The notes under the pieces were generated by a model. That model did not search any database. It was not told the origin of the DNA and was given only the letters and a program-made list of their open reading frames with translations. A stretch of 64,000 nt of DNA from Ruminococcus sp. (GTDB taxonomy: Bacteria > Bacillota > Clostridia > Lachnospirales > Lachnospiraceae): positions 1-64,000 of the forward strand of contig JARIEI010000051.1 in NCBI GenBank assembly GCA_029256845.1, in the 5' to 3' direction. Positions within the stretch are counted from its first letter, which is position 1. The number at the start of each line of letters is the position of its first letter. The translations under genes and the position numbers were made by a program. This document shows positions 50,064-58,149 of the stretch, in pieces.

Positions 50064-50756
50064 TTAAGCAAGCTTCATTGGGTTGATCTTTACACCAGGT
50101 CCCATTGTTGATGTCAGTGTAACACTCTTTAAATACTGACCTTTAAGAGCTGCTGGTTTAGCTTTAAGAATTGCTTCGATAAGCGTCTGGAAGTTGTCCG
50201 CTAACTGTTCCTCTGTAAAGGAAGCCTTACCAACTGGCACATGGATAATGTTTGTTTTGTCCAATCTGTACTCAATCTTACCAGCTTTGATTTCATTGAC
50301 AGCTTTTGTTACGTCCATAGTAACTGTTCCAGCTTTTGGGTTTGGCATAAGACCTTTTGGTCCAAGTACACGTCCAAGACGTCCAACAACACCCATCATA
50401 TCTGGTGTAGCTACAACTACATCAAAATCAAACCAACCTTCATTTTGAATCTTAGGAATTAATTCCTGTCCGCCTACAAAATCTGCGCCTGCTGCTAAAG
50501 CTTCTTCTGCTTTTGCATCTTTAGCAAATACAAGAATACGAACTTTTTTACCTGTTCCGTGTGGCAATACAACTGCACCACGAATCTGTTGGTCAGCGTG
50601 ACGTCCATCACAACCTGTTCTGATATGAGCTTCGATTGTTTCATCAAATTTAGCTACTGCTGATTTTTTAACTAATGCGATTGCTTCTTCTTTTTCGTAA
50701 AGATTTCCTCTCTCGATTAATTTAGAAGCTTCCATATATTTCTTTCCGTGTTTCAT
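50064..50756 (-). CDS. rplA: 50S ribosomal protein L1
   Basis: Mobile L1-stalk protein of 230 residues. [11 protein letters not shown] start, [18 protein letters not shown] (split) and [25 protein letters not shown] (split) are family blocks; the C-terminus has [16 protein letters not shown]1 also acts as translational repressor of its own operon in several bacteria and archaea. The two leaders described at 50765-50803 and 51265-51304 look like its RNA targets. Confidence 0.98.
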   Translation of the reverse strand: MKHGKKYMEASKLIERGNLYEKEEAIALVKKSAVAKFDETIEAHIRTGCDGRHADQQIRGAVVLPHGTGKKVRILVFAKDAKAEEALAAGADFVGGQELIPKIQNEGWFDFDVVVATPDMMGVVGRLGRVLGPKGLMPNPKAGTVTMDVTKAVNEIKAGKIEYRLDKTNIIHVPVGKASFTEEQLADNFQTLIEAILKAKPAALKGQYLKSVTLTSTMGPGVKINPMKLA

Positions 50757-50764
50757 TTCAAATA

Positions 50765-50803
50765 ACCTCCTTGTGGTATTGACGGGAATTTATCCCCTCC
50801 CAC
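50765..50803 (-). promoter_or_regulatory. L1-site-like leader before rplA
   Basis: The transcript reads GTGGGAGGGG...TTCCCGTCAATACCAC followed directly by AAGGAGGT, the ribosome site. GTGG can pair with CCAC and GGGA with TCCC. It is nearly the same as the segment before rplK (51265-51304) and resembles the L1-binding helix of 23S rRNA (GTGGGAGG ... AATACCAC). Confidence 0.65.
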
Positions 50804-50830
50804 TTAATTCAACTTCGTTAAGTGATCGTA

Positions 50831-51256
50831 TTACTCTACAACTGTTACTCCCATAGAACGGCATGTACCTTCAACCATTCTCATAGCTGCTTCAAGTGAT
50901 GCAGCATTTAAGTCTGGCATTTTTGTATTTGCAATCTCTTCTACCTGAGCTTTTGTGATTGTTGCAACTTTATTCTTGTTAGGAACGCTTGATCCTGACT
51001 TAAGATTACAAGCTTTCTTAATAAGAACTGCTGCTGGTGGTGTTTTTGTAACGAAGCTGAAGCTTCTGTCATTGTATACTGTAATAATAACAGGAATGAT
51101 CATTCCACCTTGATCTGCTGTTCTTGCGTTGAACTGTTTTGTAAATTCAACGATATTTACACCGTGCTGTCCAAGAGCAGGACCAACTGGTGGTGCTGGA
51201 GTTGCTTTTCCTGCTGGAATCTGTAATTTAATATATCCTTCTACTTTTTTTGCCAT
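50831..51256 (-). CDS. rplK: 50S ribosomal protein L11
   Basis: GTPase-centre protein, 141 residues, with the Pro-rich [19 protein letters not shown] and the C-terminal RNA-binding domain ending [11 protein letters not shown]. Standard length. In the operon rpmG-secE-nusG-rplK-rplA; an L1-site-like leader lies directly before it. Confidence 0.98.
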   Translation of the reverse strand: MAKKVEGYIKLQIPAGKATPAPPVGPALGQHGVNIVEFTKQFNARTADQGGMIIPVIITVYNDRSFSFVTKTPPAAVLIKKACNLKSGSSVPNKNKVATITKAQVEEIANTKMPDLNAASLEAAMRMVEGTCRSMGVTVVE

Positions 51257-51264
51257 CTTTAATT

Positions 51265-51304
51265 ACCTCCTTGTGGTATTGGCGGGATCAACCATCCCTC
51301 CCAC
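51265..51304 (-). promoter_or_regulatory. L1-site-like leader before rplK
   Basis: The transcript reads GTGGGAGGGATGG...ATCCCGCCAATACCAC, then AAGGAGGT. Same arrangement as the leader before rplA: outer pairing GTGG/CCAC, inner GGGA/TCCC, ribosome site immediately after. Confidence 0.65.
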
Positions 51305-51310
51305 GGTTTT

Positions 51311-51829
51311 TTAATCCATCTTTTTTACTTCTGCAAAGCCGAGTTCGACTGGTGTTTCTCTTCCAAATAACTCGACGTTGATGCATAAGCTCTGTTTCTG
51401 TTCGTTCAGCGACTGAACTACACCAACAGTACCTTCCCAGGCACCGCTTAACACAGATACCAAGTCACCAATCTCAAAGTCTGAGAAAATGTGTTCTTCA
51501 CTTATTCCAAGTCTTAACATTTCATCTTCTTCAAGCGGAACCGGTTTCGATCCTGGTCCGACAAATCCGGTGACTCCTCTGGTATTACGAACTACATACC
51601 ATGTATCATCATTCATGATCATATGAATCATAACATAACCCGGAAACATCTTCTTTTGGCTGGCTTTTTGAACCCCATTTTTAAGTTCAACAACTTCCTG
51701 CATCGGAACACGAACCTCAAGAATTTGTTCTTCCAAGTGGCGGTTTTCAATCGCTTTATCAATATTCGCTTTTACTTTGTTTTCATACCCAGAATAAGTA
51801 TGAACTACATACCATTTTGCCTCTGACAT
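51311..51829 (-). CDS. nusG: Transcription elongation factor NusG
   Basis: A 172-residue NusG with the NGN domain (AKWYVVHTYSGYENKVK, MFPGYVMIHM, TRGVTGFVG) and a C-terminal KOW domain (FEIGDLVSVLSGAWEGTVG). It binds RNA polymerase and affects pausing and termination. Between secE and rplK as in most bacteria. Confidence 0.98.
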   Translation of the reverse strand: MSEAKWYVVHTYSGYENKVKANIDKAIENRHLEEQILEVRVPMQEVVELKNGVQKASQKKMFPGYVMIHMIMNDDTWYVVRNTRGVTGFVGPGSKPVPLEEDEMLRLGISEEHIFSDFEIGDLVSVLSGAWEGTVGVVQSLNEQKQSLCINVELFGRETPVELGFAEVKKMD

Positions 51830-51853
51830 AAAATCACCTTTCTGTCTGGCCTG

Positions 51854-52054
51854 TTATCTGACCAGAAAATCAATTCCATACTTTAAGATTGCATCAATAA
51901 CTGTAATCAATGCTCCAAGTAATATTGAAACGGAGACAACTGCTGTAGTCTGTTTTACAAGTGTGTTCTTGTCCGGCCAAACAACCCTCTTAAACTCAGC
52001 ATTCAAACCTTTAAACCAGCTTTTTTTCTGAGTTTTTTCTGTTTTTTCACTCAT
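51854..52054 (-). CDS. secE: Preprotein translocase subunit SecE
   Basis: Small SecYEG subunit of 66 residues with an amphipathic helix (FKGLNAEFKRVVWPDKNT, the conserved WP) and one C-terminal membrane segment (TTAVVSVSILLGALITV). The ATG at 52054 is chosen; the frame upstream begins at a GTG inside the likely SD region. Sits between rpmG and nusG. Confidence 0.96.
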   Translation of the reverse strand: MSEKTEKTQKKSWFKGLNAEFKRVVWPDKNTLVKQTTAVVSVSILLGALITVIDAILKYGIDFLVR

Positions 52055-52076
52055 GACATCCACTTCCTTCCAACGA

Positions 52077-52226
52077 CTATTTTGTCTCTTTGTGCAGTGT
52101 GTGAGATTTGCAGAATTTGCAATACTTCTTTGTTTCCATACGTTCAGGATGATTTTTCTTATCCTTTGTCATATTGTAGTTACGATGTTTGCATTCTGTA
52201 CATTCCAATGTGATTCTTGTGCGCAC
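52077..52226 (-). CDS. rpmG: 50S ribosomal protein L33
   Basis: A 49-residue protein starting at GTG ([17 protein letters not shown]). It has four cysteines in two pairs, CTEC and CKFC, the zinc-binding form of L33. It starts with GAGGTGG five bases upstream and ends with TAG at 52077-52079, 22 nt before secE. First gene of the rpmG-secE-nusG-rplK-rplA operon. The tRNA-Trp often found near here in Firmicutes is absent. Confidence 0.96.
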   Translation of the reverse strand: MRTRITLECTECKHRNYNMTKDKKNHPERMETKKYCKFCKSHTLHKETK

Positions 52227-52324
52227 AACTTCCACCTCGCTTTTTTTTTAATTAACTTCGTGTTACATGATGGTTGCGAAGCCATCAAAAATTTTAGGCA
52301 TAAAAAAAAGACCTACTTCCATTC

Positions 52325-52362
52325 GCTAGAGCATTGTATCATGTTCTAGCTATGAAAGTCAA
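52325..52362 (-). promoter_or_regulatory. Promoter of rpmG-secE-nusG-rplKA with overlapping palindrome
   Basis: Minus-strand TTGACT (52357-52362) and TACAAT (52333-52338) are 18 bp apart. A 10-bp inverted repeat (GCTAGAGCAT 52325-52334 and ATGTTCTAGC 52341-52350, one mismatch) is centred on the -10 element. The gap 52227-52378 otherwise shows only an AT-rich leader. Confidence 0.65.
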
Positions 52363-52378
52363 GTCTTTTCCTTTTAAT

Positions 52379-54304
52379 TTATTTTTCCTCCGAATTAAAA
52401 ACTCGATTCATCTCTTTTGACTCTTCTGCATTTTTATTTACTTCATCTGGATCATGGAAGGTAGGAACTGTCTTTCGGATTGCCTCTAAAACATTCTCTT
52501 TTCCTTCTTTTTCCACTGCTTCAAGAAGAATCTTCAGTTTCTCATCCACTTCTTCTCTTGAAAGTGGTGTATCTCTTTCTATAAAGATAAGATCATTTGA
52601 TGTTTTATCTAGTTCTTCTGTTTTCATTAAAAGCTCTTCGTAGAGTTTTTCACCTGGGCGTAGACCAATTTCAATAATATCAATGTCTTCATAAGGCTTT
52701 AATCCAGAAAGTCTAACCATACTTTCTGCAAGGTCCAAAATTTTTACTGGTTTACCCATATCAAGTGCAAAAAGTTCTCCATTATGCGCCATAGCTCCTG
52801 TTTCAAGCACAAGTCCAACCGCTTCTGGAATCGTCATAAAATAACGGATAATTCTTCGATCAGTAAGCGTAATTGGTCCGCCTGCTGCAATTTGCTGTTT
52901 AAACAATGGAATTACAGATCCATTACTTCCAAGCACATTTCCAAAGCGAACGGCTGTAAACTCTGTTTTGCTATTAGAGCGACATTGTAATACCATTTCG
53001 CAAAGTCGTTTGGATGCTCCCATGATATTGGTTGGGTTTACTGCCTTATCTGTAGAAATAAGCAGCATCTTTTGTACCCCGTATTTTTCTGCAAGATTTG
53101 CAACATTATAGGTACCTATAACGTTATTTTTAATCGCCTCACATCCACTATTTTCCATCAACGGAACGTGTTTGTGGGCTGCTGCATGAAATACAATATC
53201 CGGTCTTTCTTTACGGAAAATCTCTTCCATACGTTTTACATCTCGAACAGACGCAATAATTGTATCAAGATTCAACTGTCCTGCATATCTTCTGATCAAT
53301 TCTTGTTGGATATCGTATGCTGTATTCTCGTATATATCAAGAATAATCAGTTTCTTTGGATTCATTGTTGCAATCTGACGACATAACTCAGAACCAATAG
53401 AACCGCCTCCTCCTGTTACAAGTACCGTCTTACCATCGTAAAATTTTTCCGTCTCCGTTCCATTAATCTTGAGACTTTTTCTAAACAAAAGGTCTTCAAT
53501 CTTGAATTCACGAAGTGTTCGTTTTTCTCCAAATTTGTGATTATCCTCTAAAGGATAACTATAAATTTTCACTTTACATTCCGTTTGTTTATATAATTCG
53601 TATAATCTTCTTTTTTCTTCTGGTGACGCATCTGGAATTGCAACAATAATTTCCTGAATCGGCAATTTTTTAATACGTTCTATAATATGATTGTCTTCTG
53701 AGAAAACTGGGAGTCCATTAATATTATTTCCAATTTTATCCACATCTTTATCAATAAAGCAATATGGTTTGTAATGAGAATTTGGATTTCTCTTTAATTC
53801 TTCTGCAAGAGACGCTCCTACATTTCCTGCACCAACTATCGCAACATCAATTTTATGAATTTCATTCTCATCACTTTGTGCTGTCTGTCTTGATTCTACC
53901 GTCTTATTCTTATATGCATAAGAGAATTGATAGCAAAATCGGATTACAAGTGTGGTTAGCATAACCGCCATAATCGTCACCACAGAATATGCAACTCCAA
54001 AGTTAACAGATGGATTAAAATATGCAATCAGCATATAAACCATACCACCAACTGTATCTGCAGCCATTAACTTTAGATAAGAAGCAACACTTGCATATCT
54101 CCATATGCTTCCGTAAATTTTAACCACTACTCTCGCAATCATCATACATAGATATAACACAATTGCTTTTGTAACACTGTATTTCCCATGTACACTGATA
54201 GAATAAATTTCTATATCACTTGTAAGGGCCATCACATAATAAATCGCAATAAATAATACAGTATCAATCAACCATAACTGTATCTTTCTTTTATTTATAC
54301 TCAT
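52379..54304 (-). CDS. Membrane nucleotide-sugar 4,6-dehydratase (CapD/PglF type)
   Basis: A 641-residue polysaccharide biosynthesis protein. About four membrane segments occupy residues 10-130. A first Rossmann segment (VGAGNVGASLAEEL, about 156) and a catalytic SDR domain (VTGGGGSIGSELCRQ, about 300) follow. The active-site stretch STDKAVNPTN (about 418) has Asp-Lys where ordinary SDRs have Tyr, as in UDP-GlcNAc 4,6-dehydratases of the FlaA1/PglF group. It would make a 4-keto-6-deoxy sugar, for example toward diNAcBac, for glycans. The neighbouring upstream gene encodes a NahK-like kinase that could supply HexNAc-1-phosphate. Confidence 0.92.
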   Translation of the reverse strand: MSINKRKIQLWLIDTVLFIAIYYVMALTSDIEIYSISVHGKYSVTKAIVLYLCMMIARVVVKIYGSIWRYASVASYLKLMAADTVGGMVYMLIAYFNPSVNFGVAYSVVTIMAVMLTTLVIRFCYQFSYAYKNKTVESRQTAQSDENEIHKIDVAIVGAGNVGASLAEELKRNPNSHYKPYCFIDKDVDKIGNNINGLPVFSEDNHIIERIKKLPIQEIIVAIPDASPEEKRRLYELYKQTECKVKIYSYPLEDNHKFGEKRTLREFKIEDLLFRKSLKINGTETEKFYDGKTVLVTGGGGSIGSELCRQIATMNPKKLIILDIYENTAYDIQQELIRRYAGQLNLDTIIASVRDVKRMEEIFRKERPDIVFHAAAHKHVPLMENSGCEAIKNNVIGTYNVANLAEKYGVQKMLLISTDKAVNPTNIMGASKRLCEMVLQCRSNSKTEFTAVRFGNVLGSNGSVIPLFKQQIAAGGPITLTDRRIIRYFMTIPEAVGLVLETGAMAHNGELFALDMGKPVKILDLAESMVRLSGLKPYEDIDIIEIGLRPGEKLYEELLMKTEELDKTSNDLIFIERDTPLSREEVDEKLKILLEAVEKEGKENVLEAIRKTVPTFHDPDEVNKNAEESKEMNRVFNSEEK

Positions 54305-54338
54305 TTTATTTCACTCCACTTTTCTATCATCACTTAAA

Positions 54339-55439
54339 TTAACAGTATTTTTTTGCACTTTCAAATACAATTTGTTGCATTTCGCCCATCCGCTTTTCCA
54401 TATCTTTTGCAAGCGCCACCTGACATTTTGTGCGAATCAGGTTGTGTTCTGGGTAGTTAATTTTAAAGTATGGACTTCCTTGAATATAATCATCTAGAAA
54501 TCGTACTGCTTGCTCACAAGTTAGAACAAAGCATCCTAGTGCCAATGTCTCTACTTCACGCTTTGTAAGCACATTGGCTGTAGCAGATAAAAATCCGTCT
54601 GCAAAAGCTTGAAATACTTCTATATTGACTCCCACTTTTTCTAATTCCGGACAATCTTCTTCTACATAATTTCCTGCAAAACGAATGGCATCTCCAAAGT
54701 CATGTCCCACTAGTCCAGGCATTACGGTATCAAGATCAATCACTACTAATGGTTCCTGACCATCCTTAGCAAACAACACATTATTAATTTTTGTATCATT
54801 ATGTGTCACTCTAAGCGGAAGTTCTCCTTGTTCTAGTAGATCTGTTAATTGACAGGCCTTATCTTGTACTGATAAGAGATAATCAATTTCTTCTGCAACT
54901 TCTTTTACTTTTCCACAAGGATCCTCTGCTATATGCTGTATCAGTGTTTCATAACGATCCCTAGTATTGTGGAAATTCGGAATAGTATCATAAAGTTTGT
55001 CCACATCAAAATCCGATAAACTTACCTGAAATTCTCCAAACTCTTTCCCCGCATTATACACAACTTTTAAATCATCACATACACTGTATGTAGTTGATGG
55101 AATGTAGTTAAACAATCTCCAAAATCCATCATCTTCGAAAAAATATGTTTTCCCTTCATTCGTATGATAAAACTTAAGGGTTGTTCGATCTGGTCTTTTA
55201 TTTCTAAGATGTTCTGTCACCTTATCAATATTCTCCATCACCTGTATTGGATTCTTAAACACAAACGTGTTCACCGACTGTACAATGTAAGACTCTTGCC
55301 TTCCGTCTTCTTTCTCGTAATCAACTTTATATGTCTTATTAATATTCCCTAGTTTAATTTCTTCATAAGCTTTAAATGTTCCTGTAATGCAAAAAATCTC
55401 ACAAATTTCCTGTAATTTCTTTTGTGTGTCTGTTTCCAT
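54339..55439 (-). CDS. NahK-like N-acetylhexosamine 1-kinase
   Basis: A 366-residue phosphotransferase of the aminoglycoside kinase fold. It resembles the bifidobacterial NahK closely in motif order: GNINKTYKV near the start, LRVTHNDTKINNVLF (catalytic Asp, about 211), VIDLDTVMPGLVGHDFGDAIRF (DFGD metal site, split, about 233-250), RFLDDYIQG and YPEHNLIRTK near the C-terminus. It would phosphorylate GlcNAc or GalNAc at C1 using ATP. No galacto-N-biose phosphorylase is next to it. The gene ends 34 nt before the dehydratase, so they may form an operon. Substrate assignment rests on remembered similarity. Confidence 0.8.
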   Translation of the reverse strand: METDTQKKLQEICEIFCITGTFKAYEEIKLGNINKTYKVDYEKEDGRQESYIVQSVNTFVFKNPIQVMENIDKVTEHLRNKRPDRTTLKFYHTNEGKTYFFEDDGFWRLFNYIPSTTYSVCDDLKVVYNAGKEFGEFQVSLSDFDVDKLYDTIPNFHNTRDRYETLIQHIAEDPCGKVKEVAEEIDYLLSVQDKACQLTDLLEQGELPLRVTHNDTKINNVLFAKDGQEPLVVIDLDTVMPGLVGHDFGDAIRFAGNYVEEDCPELEKVGVNIEVFQAFADGFLSATANVLTKREVETLALGCFVLTCEQAVRFLDDYIQGSPYFKINYPEHNLIRTKCQVALAKDMEKRMGEMQQIVFESAKKYC

Positions 55440-55540
55440 GAACGAATCTCCTCATAAATACCCATATTATTTTGTTCATAATACCAAACTATTATACGCG
55501 CAAGTAGTATATCACATTTTCTGACACATTAAAATAGAAT

Positions 55541-55572
55541 TTGTAACATTTGTACATTTTTTTGTAACATTT
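55541..55572. repeat. Direct repeat TTGTAACATTT, 21-bp period
   Basis: Two exact 11-bp copies (55541-55551 and 55562-55572) spaced by two helical turns, in the 307-bp gap between the divergent NahK-like and Spo0A-C-like genes. Same-face spacing suggests a binding site, but the sequence is AT-rich. Confidence 0.4.
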
Positions 55573-55667
55573 TGCCATTTTTAATACTGCTTAAACTCTG
55601 AATTTTTCTAGAATTTTCGCTCATTTTCCTAAATTCAAACAATAACTTATATCTTACTACAATTTTG

Positions 55668-55687
55668 TTTTTGTCGCTTTTTGTCGC
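55668..55687 (+). promoter_or_regulatory. Tandem TTTTTGTCGC boxes (0A-box-like)
   Basis: Two exact 10-bp copies lie back to back (55668-55677, 55678-55687), 60 bp before the Spo0A-C-like gene. The core TTGTCG resembles the Spo0A box (TGTCGAA), and 10-bp tandem spacing is known for 0A boxes. The rest of the gap 55440-55746 is AT-rich without other features beyond the 21-bp-period repeat. Confidence 0.5.
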
Positions 55688-55746
55688 ATATTATCGTTTT
55701 TGCCATTTTTTACCATATTCTAATGTTAAACGAAAGGAGTTTTTCT

Positions 55747-56130
55747 ATGACAAAAGAAGATATTTTAGTTCGAAGCATCATCGGTCCTACACGCGTCGAA
55801 CTCCACCCTCTTGCCTGTGCAATTAAACGTGCTGAAGAACTTATGTTTGAAAAAGGAAAATCTATCGACGACATCCAGGTAACCAAAGATATTTATCCAT
55901 TTGTCGCAGAACATACGGATAGATCTTACAAAGCAGCTGCTCGCCAAATAGAGCGTACAAGCAATCTATGCTGGGACCACATTGATCCTCCACAAAAAAT
56001 GAAATACATCGGGAAAGTAATTTTTGACATTCATGCTCCAAGAGATATTATTTTTTATCTTGCTTATTACTGTTATTTTGGAAAACCTTACTACGAAGTA
56101 ATGGAGTTATACCCTGAATTGATGCTATAA
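55747..56130 (+). CDS. Stand-alone Spo0A C-terminal-domain-like protein
   Basis: A 127-residue protein resembling the Spo0A effector domain without the receiver. The stretch VTKDIYPFVAEHTDRS then KAAARQIERTSNLCW (about 50-85) aligns with the Spo0A recognition region (ITKELYPDIAKKYNTT...RVERAIRHAIEVAW). A hydrophobic C-terminal part (DIIFYLAYYCYFG) differs from Spo0A. It would bind DNA without phosphorylation control. ATG 55747 has AAAGGAG upstream; the longer frame has no SD. The bile salt hydrolase gene follows after 94 bp. The target genes are unknown. Confidence 0.75.
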   Translation: MTKEDILVRSIIGPTRVELHPLACAIKRAEELMFEKGKSIDDIQVTKDIYPFVAEHTDRSYKAAARQIERTSNLCWDHIDPPQKMKYIGKVIFDIHAPRDIIFYLAYYCYFGKPYYEVMELYPELML

Positions 56131-56224
56131 CTTTTATATTTTTTAGACCGTAATATTTTTCAAAGATTAAACACATATTTTTGCTATATAATATAAGTAA
56201 TACAATTTTATGGGAGGATTTTAT

Positions 56225-57199
56225 ATGTGTACATCACTTTGTTACAGAAAAAATGATCTTTATTTCGGTCGTAATCTAGACCTTGAATTTTCATACCACG
56301 AGCAAGTAGTCATTACCCCTAGACATCATCTCTTCCATTTAAGAAATGGAGAGGATTTCTACAACAAATATGCTCTCATCGGCATTGCTACTGTTATCGA
56401 CAATTATCCACTTTACTACGAAGCTGCGAACGAAAAAGGTCTTGTAATGGCTGGATTAAACTTTCCTGATAATGCATGTTATTTAACACCAGAAAATGAT
56501 TCGGTAAATATTACCCCTTTTGAATTGATCCCTTGGTTACTAGGACAAGCTAAAACACTGAAAGATGTCAAAGAATTGTTGCAAAATTTAACTTTAACAA
56601 ACATTTCTTTTGCAGAAGAAATGCCGTTATCTCCTTTGCATTTCATGATTAGCGATCAAACGTCTTCTATCGTAATTGAACCAATGGAAGATGGATTGCA
56701 TATTTATGACAATCCTTATGATGTAATGACGAACAATCCACCATTTGAATATCATTTGTGGAATATGAACAATTATATGAATCTTACCCCTCATATTGGA
56801 ACCAACAATTTTAGCTCAAACTATGCGTTAAAAAGCTATTGTGTTGGAATGGGTGCAATCGGACTTCCTGGTGATGCCTCTAGCGCCTCTCGCTTTGTTC
56901 GAGCAGCATTTCATCTTACAAATGCTCCGAAAGAAGACACCGAACCTGAAAATGTAACGCAAGTATTCCATATTCTAGATTCTGTTTCCATGTTAAAAGG
57001 GTCTACCTTGACCGCAGACAAAAAAAATGACATGACCCTATATAGTTGTTGTATCAATGCGAGCAAAGGAATTTTTTATTACAAAACTTACACAAACAGC
57101 CAGATTAATGCTATCTATTTAGATCATGTTGATCTTAACAGTGAGTGTCTGTATCGTTACGATTTAAACAAAAATCAAATGATCCACTATCAAAACTAA
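56225..57199 (+). CDS. bsh: Conjugated bile salt hydrolase (choloylglycine hydrolase)
   Basis: A 324-residue Ntn amidase that frees glycine or taurine from conjugated bile acids. The nucleophile Cys2 is exposed after Met removal (MCTSLCYRK). Arg16 and Asp19 in GRNLDLEF, Asn in LNFPDNACYL, Asn near 170 (TNNPPF) and Arg near 223 (SSASRFVRAAF) match the catalytic set of Clostridium perfringens BSH. Overall sequence order is very similar to that enzyme. The ATG at 56225 is required to place Cys at position 2; GGGAGG is upstream. No signal peptide, so cytoplasmic. A penicillin V acylase activity is less likely. Confidence 0.93.
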   Translation: MCTSLCYRKNDLYFGRNLDLEFSYHEQVVITPRHHLFHLRNGEDFYNKYALIGIATVIDNYPLYYEAANEKGLVMAGLNFPDNACYLTPENDSVNITPFELIPWLLGQAKTLKDVKELLQNLTLTNISFAEEMPLSPLHFMISDQTSSIVIEPMEDGLHIYDNPYDVMTNNPPFEYHLWNMNNYMNLTPHIGTNNFSSNYALKSYCVGMGAIGLPGDASSASRFVRAAFHLTNAPKEDTEPENVTQVFHILDSVSMLKGSTLTADKKNDMTLYSCCINASKGIFYYKTYTNSQINAIYLDHVDLNSECLYRYDLNKNQMIHYQN

Positions 57200-57200
57200 A

Positions 57201-57237
57201 AAAGAGGATTTTCAGCCAGCAACTGAAAATCCTCTTT
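57201..57237. terminator. Bidirectional terminator after bsh
   Basis: Perfect 15-bp arms AAAGAGGATTTTCAG (57201-57215) and complement (57223-57237), loop of 7, T-run to the right and A-run to the left. Confidence 0.9.
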
Positions 57238-57270
57238 TTACTTCACACTATTTTCATAGACTCCACGCTT

Positions 57271-58017
57271 TTACAATGGGCAACGGTATCTTGGCTGTCC
57301 TTTGCTTCTTTTTCCATATTCAATCGCCTCTACCGGGCAACTTGTAATACAAGCCATACAGTGTGTGCAATCGTTATTCCAGAATGGTTTCCCATTTTTC
57401 AACACTATGTTGTGTAGCGGACAGACATTTTCACATTTTCCGCATCCTATACAAGTTTGATTGGAAGAAAACTTCTTAGTTTTCACAAATATTTGATAAA
57501 ACATGTCATTCACAAGTCCACTTTTTAATCGATCTAAAATATTACACTCTTTTTCTGGCAGCTTTTCTCCATTGTGAATCCATTCTCCAACCTTACTTAT
57601 AAGTGGTTCTGATTGCTGTATAATTTCTTTTGCCACCTCTTCGTCTGGAACTTGGAACATCGCTAGATAGTTTTCTGGCATAACAATTGTTTCATATCCC
57701 ATATATTCCAACTCTTTTTCTTCGCACAATTTTTTTAAATATCTTCCAGCATCTCCTGTATCTGATCCGCACGTTAAAACAAAATACACTTTCTGGCCCT
57801 TCAAATATGTATTCTTTTTGATCCAAGCTTCCACAACCCTTGGAATTCTCCATGCATAGGTTGGTGTAACAAATGTAACAACCTGACTTTTGGGGATACG
57901 TAGCACATGCTCAGCCATCAAACTAGCTGTTATGGACAAAAGACTATCGTTGATTTCTTCTGAGATTCTTCTTGCAACATACTCGCTGTTTCCCGTTCCG
58001 CTAAAATATAAAATCAT
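57271..58017 (-). CDS. EFR1-type flavodoxin/ferredoxin fusion
   Basis: A 248-residue cytoplasmic redox protein. The N-terminal flavodoxin-like domain starts MILYFSGTGNSEYVA (FMN phosphate loop); the C-terminal part carries two [4Fe-4S] sites, CIGCGKCENVCP (about 187) and CTHCMACITSCP (about 216). EFR1-family proteins are common in Clostridia and presumably shuttle electrons between a flavin and ferredoxin partners; their physiological role is not settled. Start ATG has AAGGAAGG upstream. Confidence 0.92.
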   Translation of the reverse strand: MILYFSGTGNSEYVARRISEEINDSLLSITASLMAEHVLRIPKSQVVTFVTPTYAWRIPRVVEAWIKKNTYLKGQKVYFVLTCGSDTGDAGRYLKKLCEEKELEYMGYETIVMPENYLAMFQVPDEEVAKEIIQQSEPLISKVGEWIHNGEKLPEKECNILDRLKSGLVNDMFYQIFVKTKKFSSNQTCIGCGKCENVCPLHNIVLKNGKPFWNNDCTHCMACITSCPVEAIEYGKRSKGQPRYRCPL

Positions 58018-58097
58018 ACTATTTTCCTTCCTTTATATAAATTCAATTCTAATCTCTTCGTTTTATGTATGGATATTATAGCATATTTTTCAAGAAA

Positions 58098-58143
58098 ACA
58101 AAAAAGATGAAGCAACAAACCTTTTGTTCGCTGCCCCATCTTT
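58098..58143 (-). terminator. Terminator of the CotF-like gene
   Basis: Imperfect long hairpin with outer arms AAAGATG/CATCTTT (58137-58143 and 58103-58109) and inner arms AACAAA/TTTGTT, followed by TTTTTTGTTTT on the minus strand. Confidence 0.75.
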
Positions 58144-58149
58144 GTTCTT

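Noticed and set aside
52227-52378. tRNA-Trp near rpmG-secE as in other Firmicutes
   Set aside because: No cloverleaf could be folded in this gap; only the promoter and an AT-rich leader are present.
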